A stretch of 64,000 bases of DNA from Geminicoccaceae bacterium (GTDB lineage: Bacteria > Pseudomonadota > Alphaproteobacteria > Geminicoccales > Geminicoccaceae). Below, piece by piece: positions 40,120 to 49,207 of the stretch. The position numbers and the translations under genes were made by a program. Numbering within the stretch: position 1 is the stretch's first letter; each line of letters starts with the position of its first letter. The stretch covers positions 62,001-126,000 of the forward strand of contig JANQPX010000034.1 of NCBI GenBank assembly GCA_028285265.1, written 5' to 3'. Under the pieces are notes generated by a model, which ran no database searches, was not told the origin of the DNA, and worked only from the letters and a program-made list of their open reading frames with translations.

Positions 40120-41517
40120 ATGACCATTTACCCGACCGCTCCATATCACTCACTCGCGGTTGTCGCTGACGCATTTCAAGCAGGTACTCTGAAACCCAGT
40201 GCCGTCGTCGAAGCTCACCTCGATCGGATTGCCCGTCTGGATTCCCAGATTGGCGCTTTCCAGGCCGTCTATGCCGATGAAGCCATGGCTGCAGCGGAGG
40301 CTGCCGACAGGGCTATCGCTTCAGGGCATCGGATCGGGCCGTTCCATGGAATACCATTCGGTCTAAAAGACATCTGTGATGTCGAGGGTCGATTGACGAC
40401 CGGGGGTTCGCTGGCGATGAAAAACCGCGTATCGCCCGCTACCGGCACCTTGACACGACGCCTTCTGGCAGCTGGTGGAATCTTGCTCGGCAAAACCAAA
40501 ACGGTGGAATGCGCCTTTGGTGGATGGGGCACAAACCAGCATATGGGAACCCCTTGGAACCCATGGGACCTGAAAACTCATCGCGTCCCAGGCGGCTCAT
40601 CGGCCGGGTCCGCTGCAGCCGTCGCCGCCGACATGGTCCTCTGCGCAGTCGGCACCGATACTGGCGGATCGGTACGTATACCAGCCGCCTTCTGCGGTTT
40701 GACTGGCCTAAAACTAACCGAAGGTCGCCTTCCCACTGACGGAATCATCCCACTCTCCCACACACTCGACACGCCAGGGCCGATCGCCCGTTCGGTCGAA
40801 GACACGATGTTGATGTTCGAGGTTATGGACGGCGCTGAAGGCTGGAAGATGGACCGCGATCGCGCCACGGCCAAAGGCATCTATGCCACACTAGGACAGG
40901 GCATTGTCGGACTACGCCTCGGGAGCATGGATTCGCAAGCTCGAACGGTTTGCGAGCCGGACGTATTGAGCGCTTATGATACCTCGTTGGATCTGCTACG
41001 CGATCTTGGTGCCAAGATCGATACTTTCTCGGCTCCCAGAGACTATGCCGATATAGCCGACGCTAATGGCAGACTCATTGCAGCAGAGAGCTACGCTTAT
41101 CACGGCGAGATGTACGAGGATTTGTCCAAGCCGATGGATGAGGATGTTCGAACTCGTGTATTGGGTGGCAAGGGGATCACCGCGGCCGACTACATCCACA
41201 TTCTTCAAGACCGGCGCGTTGCTCAGACGGAGTTCTACACGGCAATGCAAGGCTTCGATGCCATACTCACGCCAACGATCGCTGCGGCAGCGGTGCCCGT
41301 TGCCGAGGCTGATCCACTAGGGTCTCCCGCTCATTTCACCCGTCCCATCAACTACCTCAGCATGTGCGCTCTCTCGCTCCCGACAGCTCTCACTCCTGAC
41401 GGCATGCCGACGAGCCTGCAAATTGCAGCGCGAGGCGGTGACGAGCTCATGACATTACGCATCGGTGCGGCACTTGAAGCCGCTCAGACTAAACCAAACT
41501 GGCCCGATCTCGGATAG
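40120..41517 (+). CDS. amidase-signature-family amidohydrolase
   Basis: The protein of about 465 residues has the amidase signature fold: catalytic lysine in GIPFGLKDICDVEG (K83), the Gly/Ser-rich loop PGGSSAGSAAAVAA with the cis-serine (near 160), and the nucleophile in GTDTGGSVRIPAAFCG (S184). The Ser-cisSer-Lys triad looks complete. ATG 40120 is chosen because GGAGG is seven bases upstream; the frame is open to 40054. GatA is unlikely because no gatB or gatC genes are present, so it is a stand-alone amidase of unknown substrate. It stands alone on its strand. Confidence 0.93.
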   Translation: MTIYPTAPYHSLAVVADAFQAGTLKPSAVVEAHLDRIARLDSQIGAFQAVYADEAMAAAEAADRAIASGHRIGPFHGIPFGLKDICDVEGRLTTGGSLAMKNRVSPATGTLTRRLLAAGGILLGKTKTVECAFGGWGTNQHMGTPWNPWDLKTHRVPGGSSAGSAAAVAADMVLCAVGTDTGGSVRIPAAFCGLTGLKLTEGRLPTDGIIPLSHTLDTPGPIARSVEDTMLMFEVMDGAEGWKMDRDRATAKGIYATLGQGIVGLRLGSMDSQARTVCEPDVLSAYDTSLDLLRDLGAKIDTFSAPRDYADIADANGRLIAAESYAYHGEMYEDLSKPMDEDVRTRVLGGKGITAADYIHILQDRRVAQTEFYTAMQGFDAILTPTIAAAAVPVAEADPLGSPAHFTRPINYLSMCALSLPTALTPDGMPTSLQIAARGGDELMTLRIGAALEAAQTKPNWPDLG

Positions 41518-41836
41518 TTTGCAGAAGGCTATCAGCCCCTGCCCCATGCGTTGCAGTTTCTTACTAGTTTAGCGCTGGTCAACGTCAGAGCTGATCCTCA
41601 TTGCTAACGGGGTCTCGGCTTCGCTGAACGCTTCGATCATGACGCAATGCATCAATCATTACTCTGTTGAGACGAAGCATGAAAAGTCCATCACTACCTG
41701 GCGATCTTTCAAGTTCACGCCCCAATTCGTCCAAACCAGAACGCAAAACATACGGCGTCGAGTCCCGCACGGAGATAATGGCGGCGGCGTCATGACGGAA
41801 AATCCCAAGGCTGTTGGAGATATCAAAGCCATCACC
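41518..41836. other. 319-base gap between amidase and LysE gene ends
   Basis: The gap separates two convergent genes. A 61-codon minus-strand frame (41585-41770) is present but has no recognised family. No clear terminator hairpin is seen. Confidence 0.35.
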
Positions 41837-42436
41837 TCATGCCCCTAAGAGCATTAGAGCTGCCGAGGCGAGCAGCATCAGTCCCAACAATCGATTGAGC
41901 CATCGATGAGCCGGCCGATCCTCCAGCAAGCGAGCAATGACCGAACCGCACCACGCCCAAAGAAGCAAGCAAGCTGTACAAATTAGGATGATGAGGGCTG
42001 CGAGAACCAAGAAACCGAGAGATGCATGCGATGCCGCAGCCGTCGCCGTTGCAACGAGCCCCCAAGCCTTGGGATTGAGCAGTTGAAAGATGGCGAGGCC
42101 AACGATTGTTCTGGGTAAGCCGTCCGCTTGTTCAGAATTATCGCTCCCGTCTTGGCGGGATGCTTGGCGGAGCACAATTAAACCCAGACCGCCGACATAA
42201 CAGGCGCCGACAATCGTGAAGATCGGTGCTAAGGAGGGAACATCGTTAAGGGCAATCGCAGTGCCCGACCATATCAAGGCCAGCAACACCAGACTGCCAA
42301 GGATGACGCCGAGAATCGCTGGCAGTGCTCCGATAAAACCGCCTTGCCTGGCTTCTGTCAGGACGATGACATTGTTCGGCCCAGGTGTAATCGCCGAAAC
42401 GAACAGAAAGCCAACCAAGGCGAAGAGCGATTCCAT
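41837..42436 (-). CDS. LysE/RhtB-family amino-acid exporter
   Basis: The 199-residue membrane protein has the LysE start LVGFLFVSAITPGPNNVIVL and about six hydrophobic segments. ITPGPNN is the family signature. ATG 42436 lies seven bases after the stop of the glutathione-transferase gene, so both are probably one transcript. The family exports amino acids or homoserine lactones, and the cargo is unknown. Confidence 0.92.
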   Translation of the reverse strand: MESLFALVGFLFVSAITPGPNNVIVLTEARQGGFIGALPAILGVILGSLVLLALIWSGTAIALNDVPSLAPIFTIVGACYVGGLGLIVLRQASRQDGSDNSEQADGLPRTIVGLAIFQLLNPKAWGLVATATAAASHASLGFLVLAALIILICTACLLLWAWCGSVIARLLEDRPAHRWLNRLLGLMLLASAALMLLGA

Positions 42437-42443
42437 AATGATC

Positions 42444-43472
42444 TCAGCGCGCGATGGGTTGCAGCGTTTCGGGATCGATGGGAATCCGCTCGCCAGTCCA
42501 GTCCACGAGCTCAGCTTGACCAAGTGCCGCGCGATGATGCCGGGCACGCCAGTTCATCTCGGGCAACGTGCCAATAATCCCAAAGGGATTATGCTGCCCG
42601 TCATATCGATAATACCCCTCAAGAATGGCCTGAAAATCGACTGTACTTGCGATGCATTGGTAGCCGTAAAGATCACGGGCGTAGCCCCAGAGACTGGAGT
42701 AGTCTACCAAGCGCCGACGCGTACATCTGAAGTGAGGGCCGTAGACCGCATCGAACCGAACAAGCGTCGCAAACAATCGCCAATCGGCCTCGGTGTTCAC
42801 CGTGCCGAAAAGATATCGGCGGCATGAAAGACGCTGCTCCAACCGATCAAGCATCGAAAAGACAGCGTCGATGGCGCGCTCATATTCGTCTTGCCGTTCC
42901 GCAAAGCCCGCGCGATAGACCGCGTTCGAGAGCTCGCGATCTATGTCGTCATTGAGCGCGTCGATATCGCTCAAAAATGGCGTTGGCAAAAACGTCCATG
43001 ATGCCAGTCCTATCGGCGTCCCGGCTGCATCGAACGCCCGCATGATCGTCGCGGATGAATTGCTGACAATGCACGCCTCCTTGGCATCCCAAAGCACGGG
43101 TACGGTCGCACGCCCGGTATAGGTCGCATCACTCAACCGATAGAGCTGGTGCAGATGCCGAATGGGCACATCGGTACCTGGTACCAACCAAACGTGGCCC
43201 TGATTGAGAGCATAACCCTCGACCCTCGGACCGCCGGCGATGTGCACGGGGACGCGTTCTTCGAGTCCCTTCAGCCGGTGCATCATCAAGGTTCGGTGAG
43301 ACCAAGGGCAACTCAGCGACACGATCAGATGAAAACGACCCGGCTCAGACAACGACCTTCCGAGCGCGTGAGGGCTTAGACCCTCACCGCATTCGCTCTT
43401 ATGCCTGACGAAGATACCGTCTCGAATCCGACGGTCTTCCTCAGTCCACGCTCCTGCTATCAGCATGCCCAT
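42444..43472 (-). CDS. glutathionyl-hydroquinone reductase-like (Xi-class GST)
   Basis: The protein has the Xi-class layout: an N-terminal thioredoxin-fold part with the active-site SLSCPWSHRT (catalytic Cys, usually CPWAHR) and TVPVLWD, IVSNSSATIMRAF, then a long helical domain (FGTVNTEADWRLFATLVRFD and DLYGYQ). Such enzymes remove glutathione from glutathionyl-hydroquinones. ATG 43472 or 43466 (MGMLIAG) is likely; 43499 is the longest frame. It is divergent from a LysR gene 97 bases away and followed by the LysE gene. Confidence 0.9.
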   Translation of the reverse strand: MGMLIAGAWTEEDRRIRDGIFVRHKSECGEGLSPHALGRSLSEPGRFHLIVSLSCPWSHRTLMMHRLKGLEERVPVHIAGGPRVEGYALNQGHVWLVPGTDVPIRHLHQLYRLSDATYTGRATVPVLWDAKEACIVSNSSATIMRAFDAAGTPIGLASWTFLPTPFLSDIDALNDDIDRELSNAVYRAGFAERQDEYERAIDAVFSMLDRLEQRLSCRRYLFGTVNTEADWRLFATLVRFDAVYGPHFRCTRRRLVDYSSLWGYARDLYGYQCIASTVDFQAILEGYYRYDGQHNPFGIIGTLPEMNWRARHHRAALGQAELVDWTGERIPIDPETLQPIAR

Positions 43473-43569
43473 GGTTTGTCTTTCCGGTTGGATGATCATG
43501 TCAATCCTACCCGGAGCCGGTCATCTTTTCCGTTCTCTTCCGCGGCCTTTTTGGTCTAATTTTGAGACC

Positions 43570-44493
43570 ATGAAAGATCTGCCCCTCAATGCGCTCCGCG
43601 CCTTTGCCGCCATCTATGAGACAGGTGGCATCCGTCCGGCCGCACGATCGCTGCAGGTGACCCACTCCTCGATCAGCCGTCACATCCGTGAGCTTGAGAG
43701 CTGGATCGGTCTGGCGTTGGTTGAGACACCGAAAGGCATGAGAACCCTTCAGTTCACCGACCAAGGCGAAGCTTTGGGACGATCGGCACTTGCAGGTCTC
43801 CGTGAACTCGAGAGTGCGGTCGCGACGATACGCGAAGCCAAGCGCGGCAATTCAGTGATGATCGCCACCACAGCATCCTTTGCGTCTTGTTGGCTGCTAC
43901 CGCGTTTGGCAGATCTGGAGGCAACCCACCCTTGGATCGAACTGTCGATCATCGTTGATCAGCGACGGGCTCATCCATCTGAACAGGGTGCTGACTTTGG
44001 GCTCCGGGTTGGCCGCGGCCCTTGGTCCGGACTCGTCTCAGAACCGTTCATGGATGATGCGCTCTACCCCGTCATGAGCCCAGCACTTTGGGAAGCTACC
44101 GGCAAACCGTCAGCTCCAGATGACCTTTTAGGCCTTCGTCTTCTCCATGATCGTGACCCCAATTCGACCTGGAAGCTCTGGCAGAAGGCCTTTGGCCCTA
44201 ATGATCTGGATCTGCGCCGGGGGCCGCGGTTCACTGCAACCGATCTGGTGCTCAAGGCGGCCAATCACGGTTTGGGTGTAGCCTTGGCGCGTGACCGCAT
44301 GGTTCGCGAGGACATCATTGCAGGCCATCTAATCAGGCCATTTGGCCATGCTGAAGTCGCGATACGACATGCCTACTGGATCGTTCGTCCGGAGAACGCT
44401 ACATCGCGAAAGGCCGTTGACACTGTGATCGATTGGCTGAGGCAACAAGCAGCAAAGCCAGCAGCCATGCTCGCTGATCTGACCGAGCCCTGA
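43570..44493 (+). CDS. LysR-family regulator divergent from the GST gene
   Basis: The N-terminal winged helix-turn-helix (LPLNALRAFAAIYETGGIRP, ARSLQVTHSSISRHIRELE) and the effector domain (IATTASFASCWLLPRL, DFGLRVGRGPWSGL) are of the GcvA-like LysR type. ATG 43570 gives 307 residues; the frame is open to 43465. It shares its promoter region with the GST-LysE pair and likely regulates them. Confidence 0.93.
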   Translation: MKDLPLNALRAFAAIYETGGIRPAARSLQVTHSSISRHIRELESWIGLALVETPKGMRTLQFTDQGEALGRSALAGLRELESAVATIREAKRGNSVMIATTASFASCWLLPRLADLEATHPWIELSIIVDQRRAHPSEQGADFGLRVGRGPWSGLVSEPFMDDALYPVMSPALWEATGKPSAPDDLLGLRLLHDRDPNSTWKLWQKAFGPNDLDLRRGPRFTATDLVLKAANHGLGVALARDRMVREDIIAGHLIRPFGHAEVAIRHAYWIVRPENATSRKAVDTVIDWLRQQAAKPAAMLADLTEP

Positions 44494-44578
44494 CGGCAAC
44501 CGTCAGCCTAACTCGCCATGATGGCACCGCGGACACGTCGAGGCCTTTGACCAAGCGACAACCTATCTTGATCAATCA

Positions 44579-45244
44579 TTAGGACGAGACATCGTCCACA
44601 ATGACGACCTTAAGGTCACGCGGACCATGAGCACCTTTGACAAGGCGACCTTCAATATCCGTGGTGCCCGAGGCACCGGTGATGAGGCAGGCATTGCGCG
44701 GCGTAGGATCGCCAGCAGCTCTAGCTGCCTCAGCGTAGTCCTCAAGATGGCACAGGATCGCCGACCTACGGATCGCAACGATATGAACGGCCGGTAGGAA
44801 GTTTAAAAGAATGGGTAGATCAGCCGCTGAATGGAAAACGAGCGAGCCCGTCTCAGCGATACCAAAGCGTGCAAGACCCACGACCACTTGGTCGTCTGGG
44901 TCATTCGTCAAAGCAATGCCTGCATCGGCCCAGTTGAGACCAACCAGCGCAGCCGTGGGCTGCAACGATACCTGAAGCGGTCGCTTCGTCTCTTTGAGCA
45001 GTCCTGCGATCGTCAAAGGCAAGTCAGCGAGATCATTGATGAGATCAACCGAGGCGCCAACCTTGGGACCCGAGACGCGGTTGATGAAGGACTCGATCGG
45101 ATCATTGTCCGTCATTGCCGGCCGCATCTCTTCCGGCACAGAAATGAGGGCCTTCGCCTCCTCAGCGATGCGATCAGACGACGCCTGATCTGGGCCCATG
45201 GCCTTCTTAATCGCTTCAAAAATCGCCTCTCGTGCGTCGCTCAT
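44579..45244 (-). CDS. lutC: lactate utilization protein LutC
   Basis: The 221-residue protein is of the LutC/YkgG (LUD) family: ATAALVGLNWADAGIALTND-type residues, the RFGIAETGSLVF segment, VHIVAIRRSAILCHLEDY, and CLITGASGTTDIEGRLVKGAHGP near the end. The last motif is the family's signature. LutA, LutB and LutC form an L-lactate-oxidising complex in other bacteria. The start overlaps the lutB stop by four bases. It is the last gene of the eleven-gene lactate operon. Confidence 0.95.
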   Translation of the reverse strand: MSDAREAIFEAIKKAMGPDQASSDRIAEEAKALISVPEEMRPAMTDNDPIESFINRVSGPKVGASVDLINDLADLPLTIAGLLKETKRPLQVSLQPTAALVGLNWADAGIALTNDPDDQVVVGLARFGIAETGSLVFHSAADLPILLNFLPAVHIVAIRRSAILCHLEDYAEAARAAGDPTPRNACLITGASGTTDIEGRLVKGAHGPRDLKVVIVDDVSS

Positions 45245-46653
45245 CGAACCGGCTTTCGTGCCCTATAGGCCTGCATGAAAGTCTGCCGTCTCGGTGCTGG
45301 GAAGTCGCGATGGTCGGTCCAGCTTCCGACAAAGGGAAGTCGCTTGATCCATCCGCGTCGGCTTAAAAGTCGAAGCCCGATAAGAGCCAATCTGTTGCCG
45401 AAATGGTAAAGGGCGGGACGCTGCGCCATGAAAGCCCATATCTTCATCCCGCTGCGCGCCACAACCGGCTCCAAACCCTCGCGCCAGCTCTGATCCCGCC
45501 AGCCACGCAACAGAGTCGGAAGTGGGATGTCGACCGGGCAAACTTCAGCACATTTGCCATTGAGCGTGCAGGCATGAGGCAAATCTCGGGCTTTGGCGAG
45601 ACCATCAAGAGCCGGTGTCAGCACGGAGCCCATCGGTCCCGGATACACCGAGCCATAAGCATGTCCTCCGATCTGTCGATAGACCACGCAGTGGTTCATG
45701 CAGGCGCCGCAGCGAATGCAGCGCAGCATCTCTTTGAGGCCGTCGCGCAACATCCGCGTGCGGCCGTTATCCACCAACACAATGTGAAATTCTTCTGGAC
45801 CATCGGCATCACCCTCACGCTTCGGTCCGCAATGGAACGTGGTATATTGGGTGAAATCACCACCTGTGGCAGAGCGCACCAAAAGGCGAAGCAGAACGAA
45901 AGCATGCTCCATCGACGGCACCAGCTTTTCGATGCCAGCCGTCACAATATGCATCCTAGGTGGCGTCGTCGTCAGCTCGGCATTGCCTTCATTGGTCACC
46001 GTGCAGACAGCGCCGGTATCCGCGATGAGAAAATTGGCGCCAGAAATGCCGACATCGGCGCTCAGGAACTTTGCTCGAAGATCACGCCTGGCGCTGGCGA
46101 CAAGATCCTCGACCTCGCCACTTGCCGGCGCTTGCCGATGTTTGTCCCGAAAGAGCTGTGTAACCTCTTCCCGGGTCTTATGCATCGCAGGCCAGACAAT
46201 GTGCGACGGCGTTTCGTCGGCGAGCTGCACGATATGCTCGGCAAGGTCGGTCTCGATACGCTCGATGCCCGCGTCTTTGAGTGCGCGGGGAAGGCCGATC
46301 TCTTCACCGAGCATAGATTTTGCCCGCGTGACACGCTTGGCATCAGCCGCCTTGCAAAGATCGATGACGATCTTGCAAGCATCCTCCGATGTCGCTGCCC
46401 AATGCACATGGGCGCCCGACGCCCGAGCCTTCTCTTCGAACAGACGGAGATAGTGAGCCAAATGCGCAATGACGTGATCTTTGATCTCACGACCGCGCAC
46501 ACGCGCCTCAGCAAATTCTGTGAAATCATCAACGGCTAAGGCGCGCTTCGCTTCCGCCGTGCCAGCTGTACGGTCGATCGCTAGCTTGAGCCGCTTGTCG
46601 GCAAGGGCCGTCGCTGCGCGTGTTTTGAAGTTGGTCTCAACGCTCGGCATCAT
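45241..46653 (-). CDS. lutB: lactate utilization iron-sulfur protein LutB
   Basis: An N-terminal LUD domain (GAHVHWAATSEDACKIVIDL, KSMLGEEIGLPRAL, IADTGAVCTVTNEGNAEL) is joined to a ferredoxin-like part with CIRCGACMNHCVVY and CTLNGKCAEVCPVDIP, ligands for two 4Fe-4S clusters. The length of 470 residues is normal. ATG 46653 is preceded by GAAGAGAG; ATG 46650 is equally good. The gene overlaps the end of lutA by 17 bases. Confidence 0.95.
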   Translation of the reverse strand: MMPSVETNFKTRAATALADKRLKLAIDRTAGTAEAKRALAVDDFTEFAEARVRGREIKDHVIAHLAHYLRLFEEKARASGAHVHWAATSEDACKIVIDLCKAADAKRVTRAKSMLGEEIGLPRALKDAGIERIETDLAEHIVQLADETPSHIVWPAMHKTREEVTQLFRDKHRQAPASGEVEDLVASARRDLRAKFLSADVGISGANFLIADTGAVCTVTNEGNAELTTTPPRMHIVTAGIEKLVPSMEHAFVLLRLLVRSATGGDFTQYTTFHCGPKREGDADGPEEFHIVLVDNGRTRMLRDGLKEMLRCIRCGACMNHCVVYRQIGGHAYGSVYPGPMGSVLTPALDGLAKARDLPHACTLNGKCAEVCPVDIPLPTLLRGWRDQSWREGLEPVVARSGMKIWAFMAQRPALYHFGNRLALIGLRLLSRRGWIKRLPFVGSWTDHRDFPAPRRQTFMQAYRARKPVR

Positions 46654-47443
46654 GCTCGCTCTCTTCGCCGATCGCCGCACCATCTCCCATGCCCGCGATC
46701 ACCTCAGCAGCATGCATCACCCGAACCTTGTCGCCCCGCCGAGCAAGTTTGCCCGCGATATTGATCAAACAGCCAAGATCACCACCGAGCAGCAGATCCG
46801 TGCCAGCGTCCACCGCCGACGTCGCCTTGTCACCAACGATCGCGTTAGAGATCGCTGGGTACTTCACACAGAAGGTGCCGCCAAAACCACAACAGACATC
46901 GTTGCCTGGAAGTGGCTTCATTTCGAGGCTGTCGACAGCATCAAGAAGCGCTCTTGGCTGCTTATAGATGCCGAGGTCGCGTAAGCCCGAACAACTATCA
47001 TGATAGCTGGCACTTTGATTCAAGCGAACGCCGCTAGGCTTATAGCCTCGGACGTCCACCAGGAAACTCATCAGCTCATAGGTTTTGACTGAAAGCGCCT
47101 CCGCGCGTGCCAGCCATGCAGCGTCATCGGCAAGTGCCTCTCGATAGTGGACCTTGATCATGCTTGCACAGGAACCAGACGGGACGACCAGATAGTCGAA
47201 CGCCTCGAACTGCTCGATGATCTGGCGCGCAAGCGCGGCCGCGGCATCCTTCGCGCCTGCATTAAAACCGGGCTGGCCGCAACAGGTCTGCGCCTCAGGC
47301 ACCTCGACATCACAGCCTGCCTCATCCAAGAGTTTCAAGGCGGCAAATCCCGTCTCCGGTCGCAAAAGATCGACCAAACACGTGATAAGAAGACCGACAC
47401 GGGGACGCTTCAGCTGGGCAGTCGCTTGATCGGCCAAAACCAC
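46637..47443 (-). CDS. lutA: lactate utilization protein LutA (CCG-domain)
   Basis: Two cysteine-rich CCG domains are present: CCGQPGFNAGAKD after TCLVDLLRPETG, and CCGFGGTFCVKYPAIS after YHDSCSGLRDLG. They bind Fe-S clusters in LutA/GlcF/HdrB-type proteins. At 268 residues it is slightly longer than usual (about 240) because of extra tail residues. It starts eight bases after lpd, in the same operon. Confidence 0.95.
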   Translation of the reverse strand: MVLADQATAQLKRPRVGLLITCLVDLLRPETGFAALKLLDEAGCDVEVPEAQTCCGQPGFNAGAKDAAAALARQIIEQFEAFDYLVVPSGSCASMIKVHYREALADDAAWLARAEALSVKTYELMSFLVDVRGYKPSGVRLNQSASYHDSCSGLRDLGIYKQPRALLDAVDSLEMKPLPGNDVCCGFGGTFCVKYPAISNAIVGDKATSAVDAGTDLLLGGDLGCLINIAGKLARRGDKVRVMHAAEVIAGMGDGAAIGEESEHDAER

Positions 47444-47450
47444 CTCCTCT

Positions 47451-49196
47451 CTACGGTCGCTTCTTCGGCGGCATCAGGTCGGTGATGGTCCCTTCGAACA
47501 TCTCAGCGGCAAAGTTGACGGTTTCGGACAAGGTCGGGTGCGGGTGGATGGTGTGCCCCAAGTCGGTCGCATCCGTGCCCATCTCGATCGCCAGCGCGAC
47601 TTCGGCGATCAGATCGCCGGCACTGGGGCCGACGATGCCGGCGCCGACGACACGGTCGGTCGCCTCATCGAACAGGACTTTGGTAACGCCTTCGTCACGG
47701 CCAAGCGAGAGGGATCGGCCGGAAGCGGCCCAGGGGAAAACACCCTTCCCCACCTTGATACCATTCGCTTTCGCGTCGCCCTCGGTCATGCCGACCCAGG
47801 CGACCTCCGGATCGGTATACGCAACCGAAGGAATCACGCGGGCATCGAACGCGCGCTTATGGCCGGCAGCGACCTCTGCTGCGACTTTGCCCTCATGCAC
47901 CGCTTTGTGGGCGAGCATCGGTTGGCCAACGATATCGCCGATCGCAAAGATATGTGGCTGGTTGGTGCGCATTTGTTTGTCGACCGGAATGAAACCACGC
48001 TCATCCACGGTGACACCCGCCTGCTCGATGCCAAGCTTCTTGCCATTCGGCGCACGGCCAACTGCAACAAGAACCTTATCGAACATGTCCGTTGAGGAGC
48101 CGTCGGGCCCCTCGAACGTTACCTTCAAGCCCGTCTTTTGGGCCTCGACCGCCGTCACCTTCGTCTTCAGGAGAATCTTCTCATAGCGTTTCTCAATACG
48201 CTTGTGCAGTGGTTTCACGATGTCTCTATCAGCACCGGGGATGAGCTGATCCATCAGCTCAACCACGGTGATCTTCGAGCCAAGCGCATCATAGACACAC
48301 GCCATTTCCAGGCCGATGATCCCACCACCTAACACCAACAAGCGCTTCGGTATGCCATCGAGCTCAAGCGCGCCGGTGCTATCGATCACACGTTCGTCGT
48401 CATGGGGAATGAACGGCAGTTGCACCGGCTCGGATCCAGCGGCGATGATGCACTGATCGAAGCTCACGCTCTTGACGCCATCCTTGGTCTTAACCGCAAG
48501 CAAGTTCGCACCTTCGAAGCTGCCAAGGCCTTCGACCACCTCGACCTTTCGACCTTTGGCTAGGCCCTTGAGCCCGGTGGTTAGCTTGGTGACCACGCTG
48601 TCTTTCCAGTCATACAACGCGTCGACGTCAATCCTGGGCTTTCCGAAGCTCACACCGGCATGGCCCATTTCCTCCGCCTCGGTAATCACCTTGGCCGCGT
48701 GCAAGAGCGCCTTGGAGGGAATGCAACCGACATTTAAGCAGACACCACCCAAGGTCGGGTAGCGTTCGACAAGGACTGTCTTGAGGCCGAGATCGGCAGC
48801 ACGGAAGGCTGCCGTATAGCCACCGGGCCCCGAGCCAAGCACCAACAGGTCAGCGTGGATATCACCGCTTGCTTTCGCCTTGGGCTGCTCGGCAGCGGGT
48901 TTGGCTTCGCCGTTGCTCGCCGATGGCGCCTTCTCTGATGGAGAGGCTTCAACAGCGCCAGCCACATCCATCGTGAGGATCACGGAACCTTCTGAGACTT
49001 TGTCACCCTCCTTCACGGTCAGCGCCACAACCTTGCCGGCCACAGGCGACGGCACCTCCATCGTCGCCTTGTCGCTTTCAAGCTCAATCAGCGGATCCTC
49101 TTTGGCGACCTCATCTCCCGGCGCCACCATGATCCCGATGACCGGGACGTCAGAGAAGTCCCCGATATCCGGGACCTGAACATCGATAATGGCCAT
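47451..49196 (-). CDS. lpd: dihydrolipoamide dehydrogenase (E3) with N-terminal lipoyl domain
   Basis: A lipoyl domain (residues 1-80, lysine K43 in ELESDKATMEVPSP) precedes an Ala/Pro/Lys-rich linker and a full E3: FAD motif LVLGSGPGGYTAA, redox disulfide GGVCLNVGCIP (C153, C158), NAD motif VLGGGIIGLEMA and the C-terminal TIHPHPTLSE. ATG 49196 is set by GGGAGA seven bases upstream, in place of the longer frame start. Lipoyl-bearing E3 proteins are known. Here the lipoyl domain is strikingly like that of the adjacent E2. It reoxidises dihydrolipoamide of the PDH complex. Confidence 0.95.
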   Translation of the reverse strand: MAIIDVQVPDIGDFSDVPVIGIMVAPGDEVAKEDPLIELESDKATMEVPSPVAGKVVALTVKEGDKVSEGSVILTMDVAGAVEASPSEKAPSASNGEAKPAAEQPKAKASGDIHADLLVLGSGPGGYTAAFRAADLGLKTVLVERYPTLGGVCLNVGCIPSKALLHAAKVITEAEEMGHAGVSFGKPRIDVDALYDWKDSVVTKLTTGLKGLAKGRKVEVVEGLGSFEGANLLAVKTKDGVKSVSFDQCIIAAGSEPVQLPFIPHDDERVIDSTGALELDGIPKRLLVLGGGIIGLEMACVYDALGSKITVVELMDQLIPGADRDIVKPLHKRIEKRYEKILLKTKVTAVEAQKTGLKVTFEGPDGSSTDMFDKVLVAVGRAPNGKKLGIEQAGVTVDERGFIPVDKQMRTNQPHIFAIGDIVGQPMLAHKAVHEGKVAAEVAAGHKRAFDARVIPSVAYTDPEVAWVGMTEGDAKANGIKVGKGVFPWAASGRSLSLGRDEGVTKVLFDEATDRVVGAGIVGPSAGDLIAEVALAIEMGTDATDLGHTIHPHPTLSETVNFAAEMFEGTITDLMPPKKRP

Positions 49197-49207
49197 CCGC
49201 CGTCTCC

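Noticed and set aside
40120-41517. GatA subunit of glutamyl-tRNA amidotransferase
   Set aside because: No gatB or gatC neighbours and a stand-alone gene; the amidase signature alone is shared by many amidases.
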